29,536 nt of DNA from Sphingomonadaceae bacterium (GTDB lineage: Bacteria; Pseudomonadota; Alphaproteobacteria; Sphingomonadales; Sphingomonadaceae): positions 1 through 29,536 of the forward strand of contig CANEVG010000005.1 in the NCBI GenBank assembly GCA_947442095.1, in the 5' to 3' direction. Numbering within the stretch: position 1 is the first letter of the stretch; every line of letters starts with the position of its first letter. A model generated the notes under the pieces. The model was not told where the DNA came from. It made no database searches and saw nothing but the letters and a program-made list of their open reading frames with translations. The position numbers and the translations under genes are program-made. Positions 1 to 9,562 of this stretch are shown piece by piece.

Positions 1-1
1 C

Positions 2-124
2 GGCGGACGTGTGCGCGATCTTCCGGGCGTGCGCTATCACGTACTGCGCGGCGTGCTCGATACCCAGGGTGTCAAAGATCGCAAGCAGTCCCGCTCGAAG
101 TACGGCGCCAAGCGTCCGAAGTAA
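2..124 (+). CDS. rpsL: 30S ribosomal protein S12, 3' end only
   Basis: This is the last 40 codons and stop of S12; the gene begins before the window. The frame starts at base 2 and reads [20 protein letters not shown], then ends ...YGAKRPK before TAA at 122-124. This is the highly conserved C-terminus of S12, including the PGVRYH segment. S12 sits at the decoding centre of the 30S subunit and controls codon-recognition accuracy; it is the classical streptomycin-resistance target. Its place directly upstream of rpsG, fusA and tuf is the standard str operon order. Only the C-terminal third is visible, so nothing can be said about the resistance-associated lysines further upstream. Confidence 0.96.
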
Positions 125-144
125 GTTTCACTGAGGACCGGCCC

Positions 145-210
145 CGGCCCGCTCCCCCGCCCGGCTACCCATGAGGTTGCAACTGGGTGGCCGGGCGAGG
201 GAACGGGCCG
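145..210 (+). promoter_or_regulatory. Long rpsL-rpsG intergenic stem-loop
   Basis: Two 27-nt arms at 145-171 and 184-210 are near-perfect reverse complements (24 Watson-Crick pairs, one G-U, two C-A mismatches) around a 12-nt loop. A second smaller hairpin follows at 221-240 (GCAGCCC / GGGCTGC). No T-run follows either one, so an intrinsic terminator is unlikely. In E. coli the rpsL-rpsG gap carries the binding site through which S7 represses its own translation. A similar role here is inferred from position only. Confidence 0.6.
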
Positions 211-263
211 GAGCCGCAAGGCAGCCCCGCATCGGGCTGCCGCACTCCGAAGGAGTTGAAGAT

Positions 264-734
264 ATGTCTCGTCGTCGTCGCCCCGAAAAGCGGATCATTC
301 TGCCCGATCCCAAGTATGGTGATCACGTTCTGTCGAAGTTCATGAACAACCTCATGTACGATGGCATGAAGTCGGTTGCCGAAGGCATCGTCTATGGCGC
401 GCTGGAAACCATGCAGACCCGCGCCAAGGCCGATCCCGTGCAGCTGTTCCACGATGCGCTGAACAACGTGAAGCCGCAGATCGAAGTTCGCAGCCGCCGT
501 GTTGGCGGTGCGACCTATCAGGTCCCGGTCGAAGTTCGTCCGGAACGTGCCCAGGCTCTGGCGATCCGCTGGCTCATTACCGCCGCGCGCAACCGCAGTG
601 AAACCACGATGGCCGCGCGCCTTTCGGCCGAACTTCTCGATGCTGCCAACAACCGCGGCAACGCGGTCAAGAAGCGCGAAGACACGCACCGCATGGCCGA
701 CGCCAACCGCGCCTTCAGCCATTACCGTTGGTAA
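264..734 (+). CDS. rpsG: 30S ribosomal protein S7
   Basis: S7 nucleates assembly of the head of the 30S subunit by binding the 3' major domain of 16S rRNA and contacts the E-site tRNA. The 156-residue product has the usual bacterial length. It starts MSRRRRPEKR and contains the protruding beta-hairpin segment VRSRRVGGATYQVPVEV at residues 75-91. It ends ANRAFSHYRW. The start at 264 was chosen because AAGGAG lies 8 nt upstream (250-255); the longer frame from 171 would begin inside the intergenic hairpin and has no homology-like sequence. It is second in the str operon after rpsL, 139 nt downstream, with a strong stem-loop in the gap that may serve S7 autoregulation. Confidence 0.98.
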   Translation: MSRRRRPEKRIILPDPKYGDHVLSKFMNNLMYDGMKSVAEGIVYGALETMQTRAKADPVQLFHDALNNVKPQIEVRSRRVGGATYQVPVEVRPERAQALAIRWLITAARNRSETTMAARLSAELLDAANNRGNAVKKREDTHRMADANRAFSHYRW

Positions 735-814
735 GGTGCTGCAGCAGGGCAGCCGCTGGCCAGTCACCGATTGGTCATGCGGACGTCTTGAAACGGTCAC
801 GTTAAACGCACTAT

Positions 815-844
815 GGGGCGGGCCGGTATCATCCGGTCCGTCCC
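815..844 (+). promoter_or_regulatory. Stem-loop upstream of fusA
   Basis: A 12-bp stem (815-826 with 833-844, two G-U pairs) closes a 6-nt loop TATCAT. It lies just before the fusA ribosome binding site AAGGAA (851-856). There is no T-run, so termination is unlikely. It may be a translational control element, a processing site or an mRNA stabiliser in the rpsG-fusA gap. The upper stem CCGG-N6-CCGG is also seen upstream of rpsN (about 11180-11195). Confidence 0.5.
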
Positions 845-862
845 GAACCCAAGGAACTCCCC

Positions 863-2956
<2,094 letters not shown>

Positions 2957-3087
2957 GGCGGGCGGCGATCAATGAGAAGCTTGCCTGATCGTCATGATCG
3001 GGTTAGGGGCGGCGCCTGATTTACCGGCGTGTTCGGCAGAAGCCGCTCCACCAGCAATCAACATTTAGCGAAAAGAAGGTTTGAGCA

Positions 3088-4278
3088 ATGGCTAAGGCGA
3101 AGTTTGAGCGGACGAAGCCGCACTGCAACATCGGCACCATCGGTCACGTTGACCATGGCAAGACCACGTTGACCGCGGCAATCACCAAGGTGCTGGCCGA
3201 AACGGGCGGCGCTACGTTCACCGATTACGCGAACATCGACAAGGCGCCGGAAGAGCGCGAGCGCGGCATCACGATCTCGACCGCACACGTCGAGTACGAG
3301 ACCGCCAACCGCCACTACGCTCACGTCGATTGCCCGGGCCACGCCGACTATGTGAAGAACATGATCACCGGCGCTGCGCAGATGGACGGCGCGATCCTCG
3401 TCGTGAACTCGGCTGACGGCCCCATGCCGCAGACCCGCGAGCACATCCTGCTTGCCCGTCAGGTCGGCGTGCCGGCTCTGGTCGTGTACATGAACAAGGT
3501 CGATCAGGTCGACGACGAGGAAATCCTTGAGCTGGTCGAGCTGGAAATGCGCGAACTGCTGACCTCGTACGGCTTCGATGGCGATGCCATTCCCTTCGTC
3601 AAGGGTTCGGCTCTCGCCGCACTCGAAGGTCGTGACGATGCCATCGGCAAGGACTCGATCAAGGCGCTCATGGCCGCTGTTGATGAATTCATCCCGCAGC
3701 CCCCTCGTCCAACCGACAAGCCGTTCCTGATGCCAGTGGAAGACGTGTTCTCGATCTCGGGTCGCGGCACCGTCGTGACCGGTCGTGTAGAGACCGGCAT
3801 CGTCAAGGTTGGCGAGGAAGTCGAGATCGTTGGCCTCAAGGACACCCGCAAGACCGTCGTGACCGGCGTCGAAATGTTCCGTAAGCTGCTCGATCAGGGT
3901 GAAGCCGGCGACAACATCGGCGCGCTGGTTCGCGGCGTTGCCCGTGACGACGTCGAGCGCGGCCAGGTGCTGTGCAAGCCCGGCTCGGTCACGCCGCACA
4001 CCGAGTTCTCGGCTGAGGTCTACGTGCTGTCGAAGGATGAAGGTGGCCGCCACACGCCGTTCTTTGCCAACTACCGCCCGCAGTTCTACTTCCGCACCAC
4101 CGACGTCACCGGCGAAGTGATCCTTCCCGAGGGCACAGAGATGGTGATGCCGGGCGACAACCTGTCGCTGGCTGTCAAGCTGATTGCTCCGATCGCGATG
4201 GACCCGGGTCTGCGCTTTGCCATTCGCGAAGGTGGTCGTACCGTCGGTTCGGGGGTTGTCAGCACGATCACGAAGTAA
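3088..4278 (+). CDS. tuf: Translation elongation factor Tu
   Basis: EF-Tu carries aminoacyl-tRNA to the ribosomal A site as a GTP complex and is usually the most abundant protein in the cell. The 396-residue product has the standard length and all G motifs: P-loop GHVDHGKT (19-26), effector region ERERGITISTAHVEYET, G3 DCPGHADY and G4 NKVD, followed by the two beta-barrel domains ending VGSGVVSTITK. The start at 3088 follows AGAAGG (3074-3079). It closes the str cluster, 131 nt after fusA; a hairpin with a T-run follows it. Many proteobacteria carry a second tuf copy elsewhere; this window cannot tell. Confidence 0.98.
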   Translation: MAKAKFERTKPHCNIGTIGHVDHGKTTLTAAITKVLAETGGATFTDYANIDKAPEERERGITISTAHVEYETANRHYAHVDCPGHADYVKNMITGAAQMDGAILVVNSADGPMPQTREHILLARQVGVPALVVYMNKVDQVDDEEILELVELEMRELLTSYGFDGDAIPFVKGSALAALEGRDDAIGKDSIKALMAAVDEFIPQPPRPTDKPFLMPVEDVFSISGRGTVVTGRVETGIVKVGEEVEIVGLKDTRKTVVTGVEMFRKLLDQGEAGDNIGALVRGVARDDVERGQVLCKPGSVTPHTEFSAEVYVLSKDEGGRHTPFFANYRPQFYFRTTDVTGEVILPEGTEMVMPGDNLSLAVKLIAPIAMDPGLRFAIREGGRTVGSGVVSTITK

Positions 4279-4291
4279 TATAGGCCGCGCT

Positions 4292-4329
4292 CCGGCGGGG
4301 GATTTGATTCTCCCGCCGGCCGGTTTTTT
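4292..4329 (+). terminator. Intrinsic terminator-like hairpin after tuf
   Basis: An 8-bp GC stem (CCGGCGGG 4292-4299 with CCCGCCGG 4312-4319) closes a 12-nt loop. Four bases later comes a run of six T (4324-4329). This fits a rho-independent terminator or partial attenuator separating the str cluster from the S10 cluster. The 4-nt gap between stem and T-run makes it somewhat weaker than ideal. Confidence 0.65.
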
Positions 4330-4432
4330 GGATCAGCGGCCCGCTTTCTCCTGGCTTCACTGGCTGAGGCAGGGTGAGAGGGCGGAGCAGCTGGTCTTTT
4401 TATTTTAGCTCTTTCGCATCGGTATAACGGAC

Positions 4433-4744
<312 letters not shown>

Positions 4745-4971
4745 TAGCCATAATGGCTCCTGCCTTGGCAGGAGCACCAGAGTTTCCGAGGCTACGGCCT
4801 TGTCGACAATGGGATACCTCCGGCGCCGATCGCAAGATCACAGCCGGGCAAGCGTCCCCCGTTCGCTCCTGCTTTTGCAGGCGCACTCAGCCCGGACGGG
4901 GCGCGCTTCACACTACGGGCTGAACACGCCTGCGGGGATGGTCTCTGCAGGCCTCTGTGAGGAGTATGGTC
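4745..4971 (+). promoter_or_regulatory. Structured rpsJ-rplC gap with three related stem-loops
   Basis: The gap holds GCTCCTGC/GCAGGAGC (4756-4763 with 4768-4775, loop CTTG), then GCTCCTGC/GCAGGCGC (4865-4872 with 4877-4884, loop TTTT, one G-U pair), then GCCTGC/GCAGGC (4928-4933 with 4947-4952). The second sits inside a wider structure closed by CCGGGC...GCCCGG. A small CCTC-TGT-GAGG hairpin at 4952-4962 overlaps the rplC ribosome binding site. Ribosomal proteins of the S10 operon, notably L4 in E. coli, regulate through a leader RNA, but that leader lies before rpsJ. A regulatory role here is inference. Confidence 0.5.
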
Positions 4972-5736
4972 ATGCGCACCGGCGTGATCGTGAAGAAGCT
5001 CGGGATGACCCGGGTTTTCCAGGACGACGGACGGCACGTGCCTGTTACCGTCCTGGCGCTTGAGAACTGCCAGGTGGTCTCGGTTCGCACCGAAGATCGC
5101 GATGGGTATGTCGCCGTCCAGCTCGGTGCTGGTCAGGCCAAGCAGAAGAACGTGGCCAAGCCGCAGCGTGAACATTTCGCCAAGGCTGAGGTCGAGCTGA
5201 AGATGGAAGTCGCCGAGTTTCGCGTCGCAGACGACGCGCTGCTCGAAGTCGGCTCGACCATTGCCGCTTCGCACTTTGTGCCTGGCCAGTATGTCGACAT
5301 CACCGGCCACACGCAGGGCAAGGGCTTCGCCGGCGCCATGAAGCGTTGGGGATTCGGCGGTATGCGCGCCACCCACGGTGTGTCGATCTCGCACCGTGCC
5401 CACGGCTCGACGGGTAACCGTCAGGATCCGGGCCGCGTGTTCAAGAACAAGAAGATGGCTGGCCACATGGGTGACCGGCAGCGCACCCAGCAGAACCTCG
5501 AAGTTGTCCGGACGGATGACGAGCGCGGCCTGATCTTCGTCAAAGGCTCGGTCCCTGGCAGCAAGAACGGCTGGCTGCTCGTACGCGATGCGGTCAAGAT
5601 CGACCGTCACGCTGAGGCCCCTTATCCCGCTGGCCTCAAGCAGGCCGCCAACATGAACGACGTCCCGGCGGCTGCCGATACGCCTGCGGAAGATACCGCA
5701 GCGGTCGAGACCACCGTCGACGGTCAGGAAGGCTAA
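4972..5736 (+). CDS. rplC: 50S ribosomal protein L3
   Basis: L3 is one of the two primary assembly initiators of the 50S subunit and reaches towards the peptidyl transferase centre. The 254-residue product begins MRTGVIVKKLGMTRVF, typical of alphaproteobacterial L3, and contains the characteristic internal loop GSTGNRQDPGRVFKNKKMAGHMG (about 145-167). The ATG at 4972 was preferred over the ATG at 4966 and the GTG at 4957 because GAGGAG (4959-4964) is 7 nt away from 4972. The last roughly 28 residues form an Ala/Asp/Glu-rich acidic tail (DVPAAADTPAEDTAAVETTV) beyond the conserved fold. rplD follows after 4 nt. Confidence 0.97.
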   Translation: MRTGVIVKKLGMTRVFQDDGRHVPVTVLALENCQVVSVRTEDRDGYVAVQLGAGQAKQKNVAKPQREHFAKAEVELKMEVAEFRVADDALLEVGSTIAASHFVPGQYVDITGHTQGKGFAGAMKRWGFGGMRATHGVSISHRAHGSTGNRQDPGRVFKNKKMAGHMGDRQRTQQNLEVVRTDDERGLIFVKGSVPGSKNGWLLVRDAVKIDRHAEAPYPAGLKQAANMNDVPAAADTPAEDTAAVETTVDGQEG

Positions 5737-5740
5737 GCCC

Positions 5741-6373
5741 GTGAAGGTTCAGGTCCTCAATCTCGATGGCACCGCAGCCGGCGAAGCCGAGCTGTCGGAT
5801 GCCGTGTTCGGCCTCGCGCCGCGCGCAGATATTCTGCACCGCGTCGTCACCTGGCAGCTGGAAAAGCGCCGGGGTACTGCTCGCGGCGCGCGTGAGCGTT
5901 CGGATGTCGCCCGCACCGGCAAGAAGCTGGGCAATCAGAAGGGCGGCGGTGGTGCCCGTCACGGTGACCGCGCGGCTCCGATCTTCATCGGCGGCGGCAA
6001 GGCCCACGGTCCCCGCGTTCGCGACTTCAACCCGTCGCTTAACAAGAAGGTGCGTGCGCTCGGCCTCAAGATGGCGCTTTCCTCGAAGGCCCAGGCTGAT
6101 GGCCGCGGTCTCGTGGTGGTCGACACGCTTGACCTTACCGAAGCCAAGACGAAGACGCTGGTCGCCACCCTCGCAACTGCAGGCTTCGGCCGCAAGGTGC
6201 TGGTCGTTGACGGCGATGCGGTCAACGAGAACTTCGCAATGGCCGCCCGCAATATCGTCGGTGTGAACGTTCTGCCGGCGATCGGTGCAAACGTCTACGA
6301 CATCCTGAAGCATGATACGCTGGTGCTCACGCGCGCTGCGGTCGAAAAGCTGGAGGCCCGCTGCAATGGCTAA
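5741..6373 (+). CDS. rplD: 50S ribosomal protein L4
   Basis: L4 lines part of the peptide exit tunnel and, in enterobacteria, represses its own S10 operon. The 210-residue product shows the tunnel-loop region rich in Gly/Arg (RSDVARTGKKLGNQKGGGGARHGDRAAPIFIGGGKAHGP), and the globular segment LGLKMALSSKAQ. It starts with GTG at 5741, preceded by AGGAAGG (5726-5732) inside the end of rplC. Its last 8 bases overlap the start of rplW (ATGGCTAA), which implies translational coupling. Whether the L4 autoregulatory site exists in this lineage is not established by the sequence. Confidence 0.97.
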   Translation: MKVQVLNLDGTAAGEAELSDAVFGLAPRADILHRVVTWQLEKRRGTARGARERSDVARTGKKLGNQKGGGGARHGDRAAPIFIGGGKAHGPRVRDFNPSLNKKVRALGLKMALSSKAQADGRGLVVVDTLDLTEAKTKTLVATLATAGFGRKVLVVDGDAVNENFAMAARNIVGVNVLPAIGANVYDILKHDTLVLTRAAVEKLEARCNG

Positions 6374-6671
6374 AGATGGCATTGACACGCGTCACTACGA
6401 CGTGATCGTGGCGCCCCACATTACCGAGAAGTCGACTCTGCTAAGCGAGCACAACGCCGTGGTCTTCAAGGTTGCCGACAAGGCGACCAAACCGGAGATC
6501 AAGGCAGCGGTCGAAGCCCTGTTCGATGTCAAGGTCACGAAAGTGAATACCTTGAACCAGGATGGCAAGACCAAGCGCTGGAAGGGCAAGCCCTATAAGC
6601 GTTCCGATTTCAAGAAGGCTGTCGTGACCTTGGCCCCGGGCCAGTCGATCGACGTCACCAGCGGGATCTGA
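6366..6671 (+). CDS. rplW: 50S ribosomal protein L23
   Basis: L23 sits at the exit of the peptide tunnel and is the docking site for trigger factor and the signal recognition particle. The 101-residue product begins MAKDGIDTRHYDVIVAPHITEKS and has the family features APHITEKS, KPEIKAAVEALFDVKVTKVNTL and the basic loop KTKRWKGKPYKRSDFKKAVV. The start at 6366 is inside the end of rplD (8-nt overlap) and gives the right length. The frame is open upstream to 6312, but that segment has no L23 character. rplB follows after 10 nt. Confidence 0.97.
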   Translation: MAKDGIDTRHYDVIVAPHITEKSTLLSEHNAVVFKVADKATKPEIKAAVEALFDVKVTKVNTLNQDGKTKRWKGKPYKRSDFKKAVVTLAPGQSIDVTSGI

Positions 6672-6681
6672 GGGCAGACAC

Positions 6682-7518
6682 ATGGCACTCAAGAACTATA
6701 ACCCGACCAGCCCCGCACGCCGCGGCCTGATCCTCGTCGACAAGTCGTCGCTGTGGAAGGGCAAGCCGCTCAAGGCGCTGACCGAGGGCAAGTCGAAAAC
6801 CGGCGGCCGCAACAACAAGGGCCACGTGACCTCGCGCGGCATCGCGGGCGGTCACAAGCAGAAGTATCGGTTCATCGACTTCAAGCGCCGAAAGTGGGAT
6901 CAGCCCGCTACGGTGGAACGTCTGGAATACGATCCCAACCGCACCGCGTTCATCGCGCTCGTGAAGTATGAGGACGGCGAGCAGACCTATATCATCGCGC
7001 CGCAGCGTCTGGCCGTGGGTGACACCATTGTCGCCGGCGAGAAGACCGACGTGAAGCCGGGCAATGCGATGCTACTCAGCATGATGCCGGTCGGCACGAT
7101 TATCCACAACGTGGAGATGAAGCCGGGCAAGGGCGGCCAGATTGCCCGTTCGGCAGGCACTTATGTCCAACTCGTCGGCCGTGACCGCGGCATGGTTATT
7201 GTCCGCCTGAACTCAGGCGAGCAGCGCTACCTGCGCGGCGATTGCATGGGCACGGTTGGCGCGGTCTCGAACCCCGACAACTCGAACCAGAACCTTGCCA
7301 AGGCCGGTCGGGGCCGCTGGCTCGGTCGTCGCCCGCTGACCCGCGGTGTCGCCAAGAACCCGGTCGATCACCCGCACGGTGGTGGTGAAGGCCGCACCTC
7401 GGGTGGCCGTCATCCGGTCACGCCGTGGGGCAAGCCCACCAAGGGCGCCCGTACCCGTCACAACAAGCAGACGGACAAGATGATCATCCGTTCGCGTCAC
7501 GCGAAGAAGAAGAGGTAA
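6682..7518 (+). CDS. rplB: 50S ribosomal protein L2
   Basis: L2 is among the most conserved ribosomal proteins; it is needed for subunit association and the peptidyl transferase activity of the 50S subunit. The 278-residue product has the normal length. It begins MALKNYNPTSPARRGL and carries the SH3-like and OB-like RNA-binding domains in the middle. Near the C-terminus lies the invariant motif NPVDHPHGGGEG (about 226-237), whose histidine is functionally critical in E. coli. The C-terminus is RSRHAKKKR. The ATG at 6682 follows a short AGGG site. It is 10 nt after rplW and 6 nt before rpsS. Confidence 0.98.
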   Translation: MALKNYNPTSPARRGLILVDKSSLWKGKPLKALTEGKSKTGGRNNKGHVTSRGIAGGHKQKYRFIDFKRRKWDQPATVERLEYDPNRTAFIALVKYEDGEQTYIIAPQRLAVGDTIVAGEKTDVKPGNAMLLSMMPVGTIIHNVEMKPGKGGQIARSAGTYVQLVGRDRGMVIVRLNSGEQRYLRGDCMGTVGAVSNPDNSNQNLAKAGRGRWLGRRPLTRGVAKNPVDHPHGGGEGRTSGGRHPVTPWGKPTKGARTRHNKQTDKMIIRSRHAKKKR

Positions 7519-7524
7519 CACCCC

Positions 7525-7803
7525 ATGGCACGTTCCGTCTGGAAGGGACCCTTCGTCGACCTGCACCTCCTGAAGAAGGCCGAAGTGGCCCAGGATGTCG
7601 GCTCGCGTGCAGGTCCGATCAAGACCTGGTCACGTCGTTCGACCATTCTGCCGCAGTTCGTTGGCTTGACGTTCAACGTCTACAACGGACACAAGTTCAT
7701 CCCCGTCTCGGTCAACGAAGAGATGGTCGGCCACAAGCTTGGTGAATTTGCGCCCACGCGCACGTTCCCAGGCCACGCCGCTGACAAGAAGGGCAAGCGC
7801 TGA
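7525..7803 (+). CDS. rpsS: 30S ribosomal protein S19
   Basis: S19 is in the 30S head, pairs with S13 and contacts tRNA and the intersubunit bridge. The 92-residue product begins MARSVWKGPFVDLHLLKK and ends GEFAPTRTFPGHAADKKGKR, both diagnostic of the family. It also contains the RRSTILPQFVGLTFNVYNGHKFIPV core. The start at 7525 follows AAGAGG within the end of rplB. The stop codon overlaps the rplV start by one base (TGATG), so the two genes are probably translationally coupled. Confidence 0.98.
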   Translation: MARSVWKGPFVDLHLLKKAEVAQDVGSRAGPIKTWSRRSTILPQFVGLTFNVYNGHKFIPVSVNEEMVGHKLGEFAPTRTFPGHAADKKGKR

Positions 7804-8192
7804 TGGGTAAAGAAAAATCCCCGCGCCGCGTTGCTGACAACGAAGCGCTTTCGGTGGGCACGCAGATCCGCGGTTCTGCGCAGAAGCTCGGTCTTGTCGC
7901 TGCGCTCATTCGCGGTCGCCGGGTTGAAGAGGCTATGAACATTCTTTCGTTCTCGAAGAAGGCTATGGCCGTCGATGCCCGCAAGGTGCTCGCCTCCGCC
8001 ATCGCCAACGCCGAGAACAACCACAACCTAGATGTCGATGCACTCGTTGTGGCGGAAGCCTCTGTTGGCAAGTCGATCACCATGAAGCGCTTCCACACTC
8101 GTGGTCGCGGCAAGTCCACCCGCATTCTCAAGCCCATTTCGCGTCTGCGGATCGTGGTGCGTGAGCTGGCCGAAACTGCTGAGGAGGCCTGA
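7803..8192 (+). CDS. rplV: 50S ribosomal protein L22
   Basis: L22 extends a long beta-hairpin into the peptide exit tunnel, where it forms the constriction with L4; mutations in this hairpin give macrolide resistance. The 129-residue product has the conserved core QKLGLVAALIRGRRVEEAMNIL and the hairpin region FHTRGRGKSTRILKPISRLRIVV. It begins at the ATG overlapping the rpsS stop (TGATG). The N-terminus is slightly longer and more basic (MGKEKSPRRVADNEALSVGTQ) than in E. coli, as is common in alphaproteobacteria. rpsC starts 2 nt after its stop. Confidence 0.97.
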   Translation: MGKEKSPRRVADNEALSVGTQIRGSAQKLGLVAALIRGRRVEEAMNILSFSKKAMAVDARKVLASAIANAENNHNLDVDALVVAEASVGKSITMKRFHTRGRGKSTRILKPISRLRIVVRELAETAEEA

Positions 8193-8194
8193 TC

Positions 8195-8899
8195 ATGGGT
8201 CACAAGAGCAATCCGATCGGTCTGCGTCTGCAGATCAACCGCACCTGGGACAGCCGGTGGTACGCCGAAGGGCGCAGCTACCAGAACCTGCTGCGCGAAG
8301 ACCTTGCCATGCGCAAGTTCATCATGGAGCACCTGCCGCAGGCCGCCATCTCCAAGGTGGTGATCGAGCGTCCAGCCAAGCTGTGCCGCGTCTCTATCTA
8401 CGCTGCCCGTCCCGGTGTGATCATCGGTAAAAAGGGTGCGGACATCGAAAAGTTGCGCAGCAAGTTGGCCAAGATGACCGCGAGCGACGTGAAGCTTAAT
8501 ATCGTCGAAATCCGCAAGCCCGAGATAGACTCAAAGCTTGTTGCGCAGGGTATTGCCGACCAGCTCGTTCGCCGCGTTGCTTTCCGCCGCGCAATGAAGC
8601 GCGCGGTGCAGTCCGCTCTGCGCCTTGGCGCCGAGGGCATCAAGATCACGTGCGGCGGCCGTCTCGGCGGCGCGGAAATCGCGCGCGTTGAGTGGTACCG
8701 CGAAGGTCGCGTGCCGCTTCACACGCTGCGTGCGAACATCGATTATGCCGAAGCTGTCGCACACACCGCCTACGGCGTGATCGGCATCAAGACCTGGATC
8801 TTCAAGGGCGAGATTCTCGGCCACGATCCGATGGCGCAGGACCGGTTGATGATGGAGGCTCAAACCTCCGGCGTCCGTCCAGCCTCCGACCGGCGCTAA
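8195..8899 (+). CDS. rpsC: 30S ribosomal protein S3
   Basis: S3 lies at the mRNA entry channel of the 30S subunit and contributes to helicase activity on incoming mRNA. The 234-residue product starts MGHKSNPIGLRLQINRTWDSRWYAEG. Its type II KH domain is seen as PGVIIGKKGADIEKLR with the GxxG loop at 78-81. The C-terminal domain follows, with GAEGIKITCGGRLGGAEIAR and IGIKTWIFKGEIL. GAGGAG within the end of rplV (8181-8186) serves its ATG at 8195. It precedes rplP by 15 nt. Confidence 0.98.
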   Translation: MGHKSNPIGLRLQINRTWDSRWYAEGRSYQNLLREDLAMRKFIMEHLPQAAISKVVIERPAKLCRVSIYAARPGVIIGKKGADIEKLRSKLAKMTASDVKLNIVEIRKPEIDSKLVAQGIADQLVRRVAFRRAMKRAVQSALRLGAEGIKITCGGRLGGAEIARVEWYREGRVPLHTLRANIDYAEAVAHTAYGVIGIKTWIFKGEILGHDPMAQDRLMMEAQTSGVRPASDRR

Positions 8900-8914
8900 G
8901 GTAGAGTAAGCACC

Positions 8915-9349
8915 ATGTTGCAACCGAAAAAGACCAAGTTCCGCAAGGCCTTTAAGGGCCGGATCAAGGGCGATGCCAAAGGCGGCACGGACCTCAACTT
9001 CGGCTCGTATGGCCTGAAGGCGATGGAGCCGGACCGGGTAACCGCGCGCCAAATCGAGGCGGCTCGCCGTGCGATCACGCGCCACATCAAGCGTCAGGGC
9101 CGCCTCTGGATCCGCATCTTCCCCGATGTGCCGGTCACCAAGAAGCCCGCCGAAGTCCGCCAGGGCAAGGGCAAGGGCGCGATTGAATACTGGGCAGCAC
9201 GGGTCAAGCCCGGCCGCATCCTGTTCGAACTCGATGGCGTCGCGGGTCCGCTCGCTGCCGAGGCGTTCAGCCGCGCTGCGATGAAGCTGCCTATCAAGAC
9301 CAAGGTTGTCGCCCGCCTGGGTGACACATCGCACCTCGGAGGCGAATGA
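8915..9349 (+). CDS. rplP: 50S ribosomal protein L16
   Basis: L16 binds 23S rRNA near the A site and is needed for late 50S assembly and accurate tRNA positioning. The 144-residue product begins MLQPKKTKFRKAFKGRIKG and contains RRAITRHIKRQGRLWIRIFPDVPVTKKPAEVRQGKGKG, the conserved segment facing the peptidyl transferase centre. The usual GSPE(F/Y)W stretch reads GAIEYW here, a small variation. Start at 8915; the preceding site is weak (GGTAGAG). The stop overlaps the rpmC start region. Confidence 0.97.
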   Translation: MLQPKKTKFRKAFKGRIKGDAKGGTDLNFGSYGLKAMEPDRVTARQIEAARRAITRHIKRQGRLWIRIFPDVPVTKKPAEVRQGKGKGAIEYWAARVKPGRILFELDGVAGPLAAEAFSRAAMKLPIKTKVVARLGDTSHLGGE

Positions 9350-9552
9350 TGGCAAAGTTTGAAGACATGCGCGTCAAGTCGGATGACCAGCTTTCGGCTG
9401 ATCTCGGCGAGCTGAAGCGCGAGCAATTCAACCTCCGCTTCCAGGCGGCCACCAACCAGCTCGAGCGCCCCGCGCGCATCCGGGAAGTCCGCCGCGACAT
9501 CGCCCGCATCAAGACGCTGCAGACCGAGCGCAGCTCGGCCGCGAAGGCGTAA
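9349..9552 (+). CDS. rpmC: 50S ribosomal protein L29
   Basis: L29 is a small two-helix protein beside L23 at the tunnel exit that helps form the platform for nascent-chain factors. The 67-residue product reads MAKFEDMRVKSDDQLSADLG at the start, followed by LKREQFNLRFQAATNQLERPARIREVRRDIARIKTL, the family signature. Two adjacent ATGs exist (9346 and 9349). 9349 was chosen because the CGGAGG site (9337-9342) is 6 nt away, whereas 9346 would be only 3 nt away. The start shares one base with the rplP stop. Confidence 0.95.
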   Translation: MAKFEDMRVKSDDQLSADLGELKREQFNLRFQAATNQLERPARIREVRRDIARIKTLQTERSSAAKA

Positions 9553-9562
9553 GGAAAGCACT

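Noticed and set aside
4423..4428. TATAAC before rpsJ as a -10 element
   Set aside because: It ends 4 nt before the ATG and has no matching -35 at the right distance; it would give a leaderless transcript, for which there is no other support.
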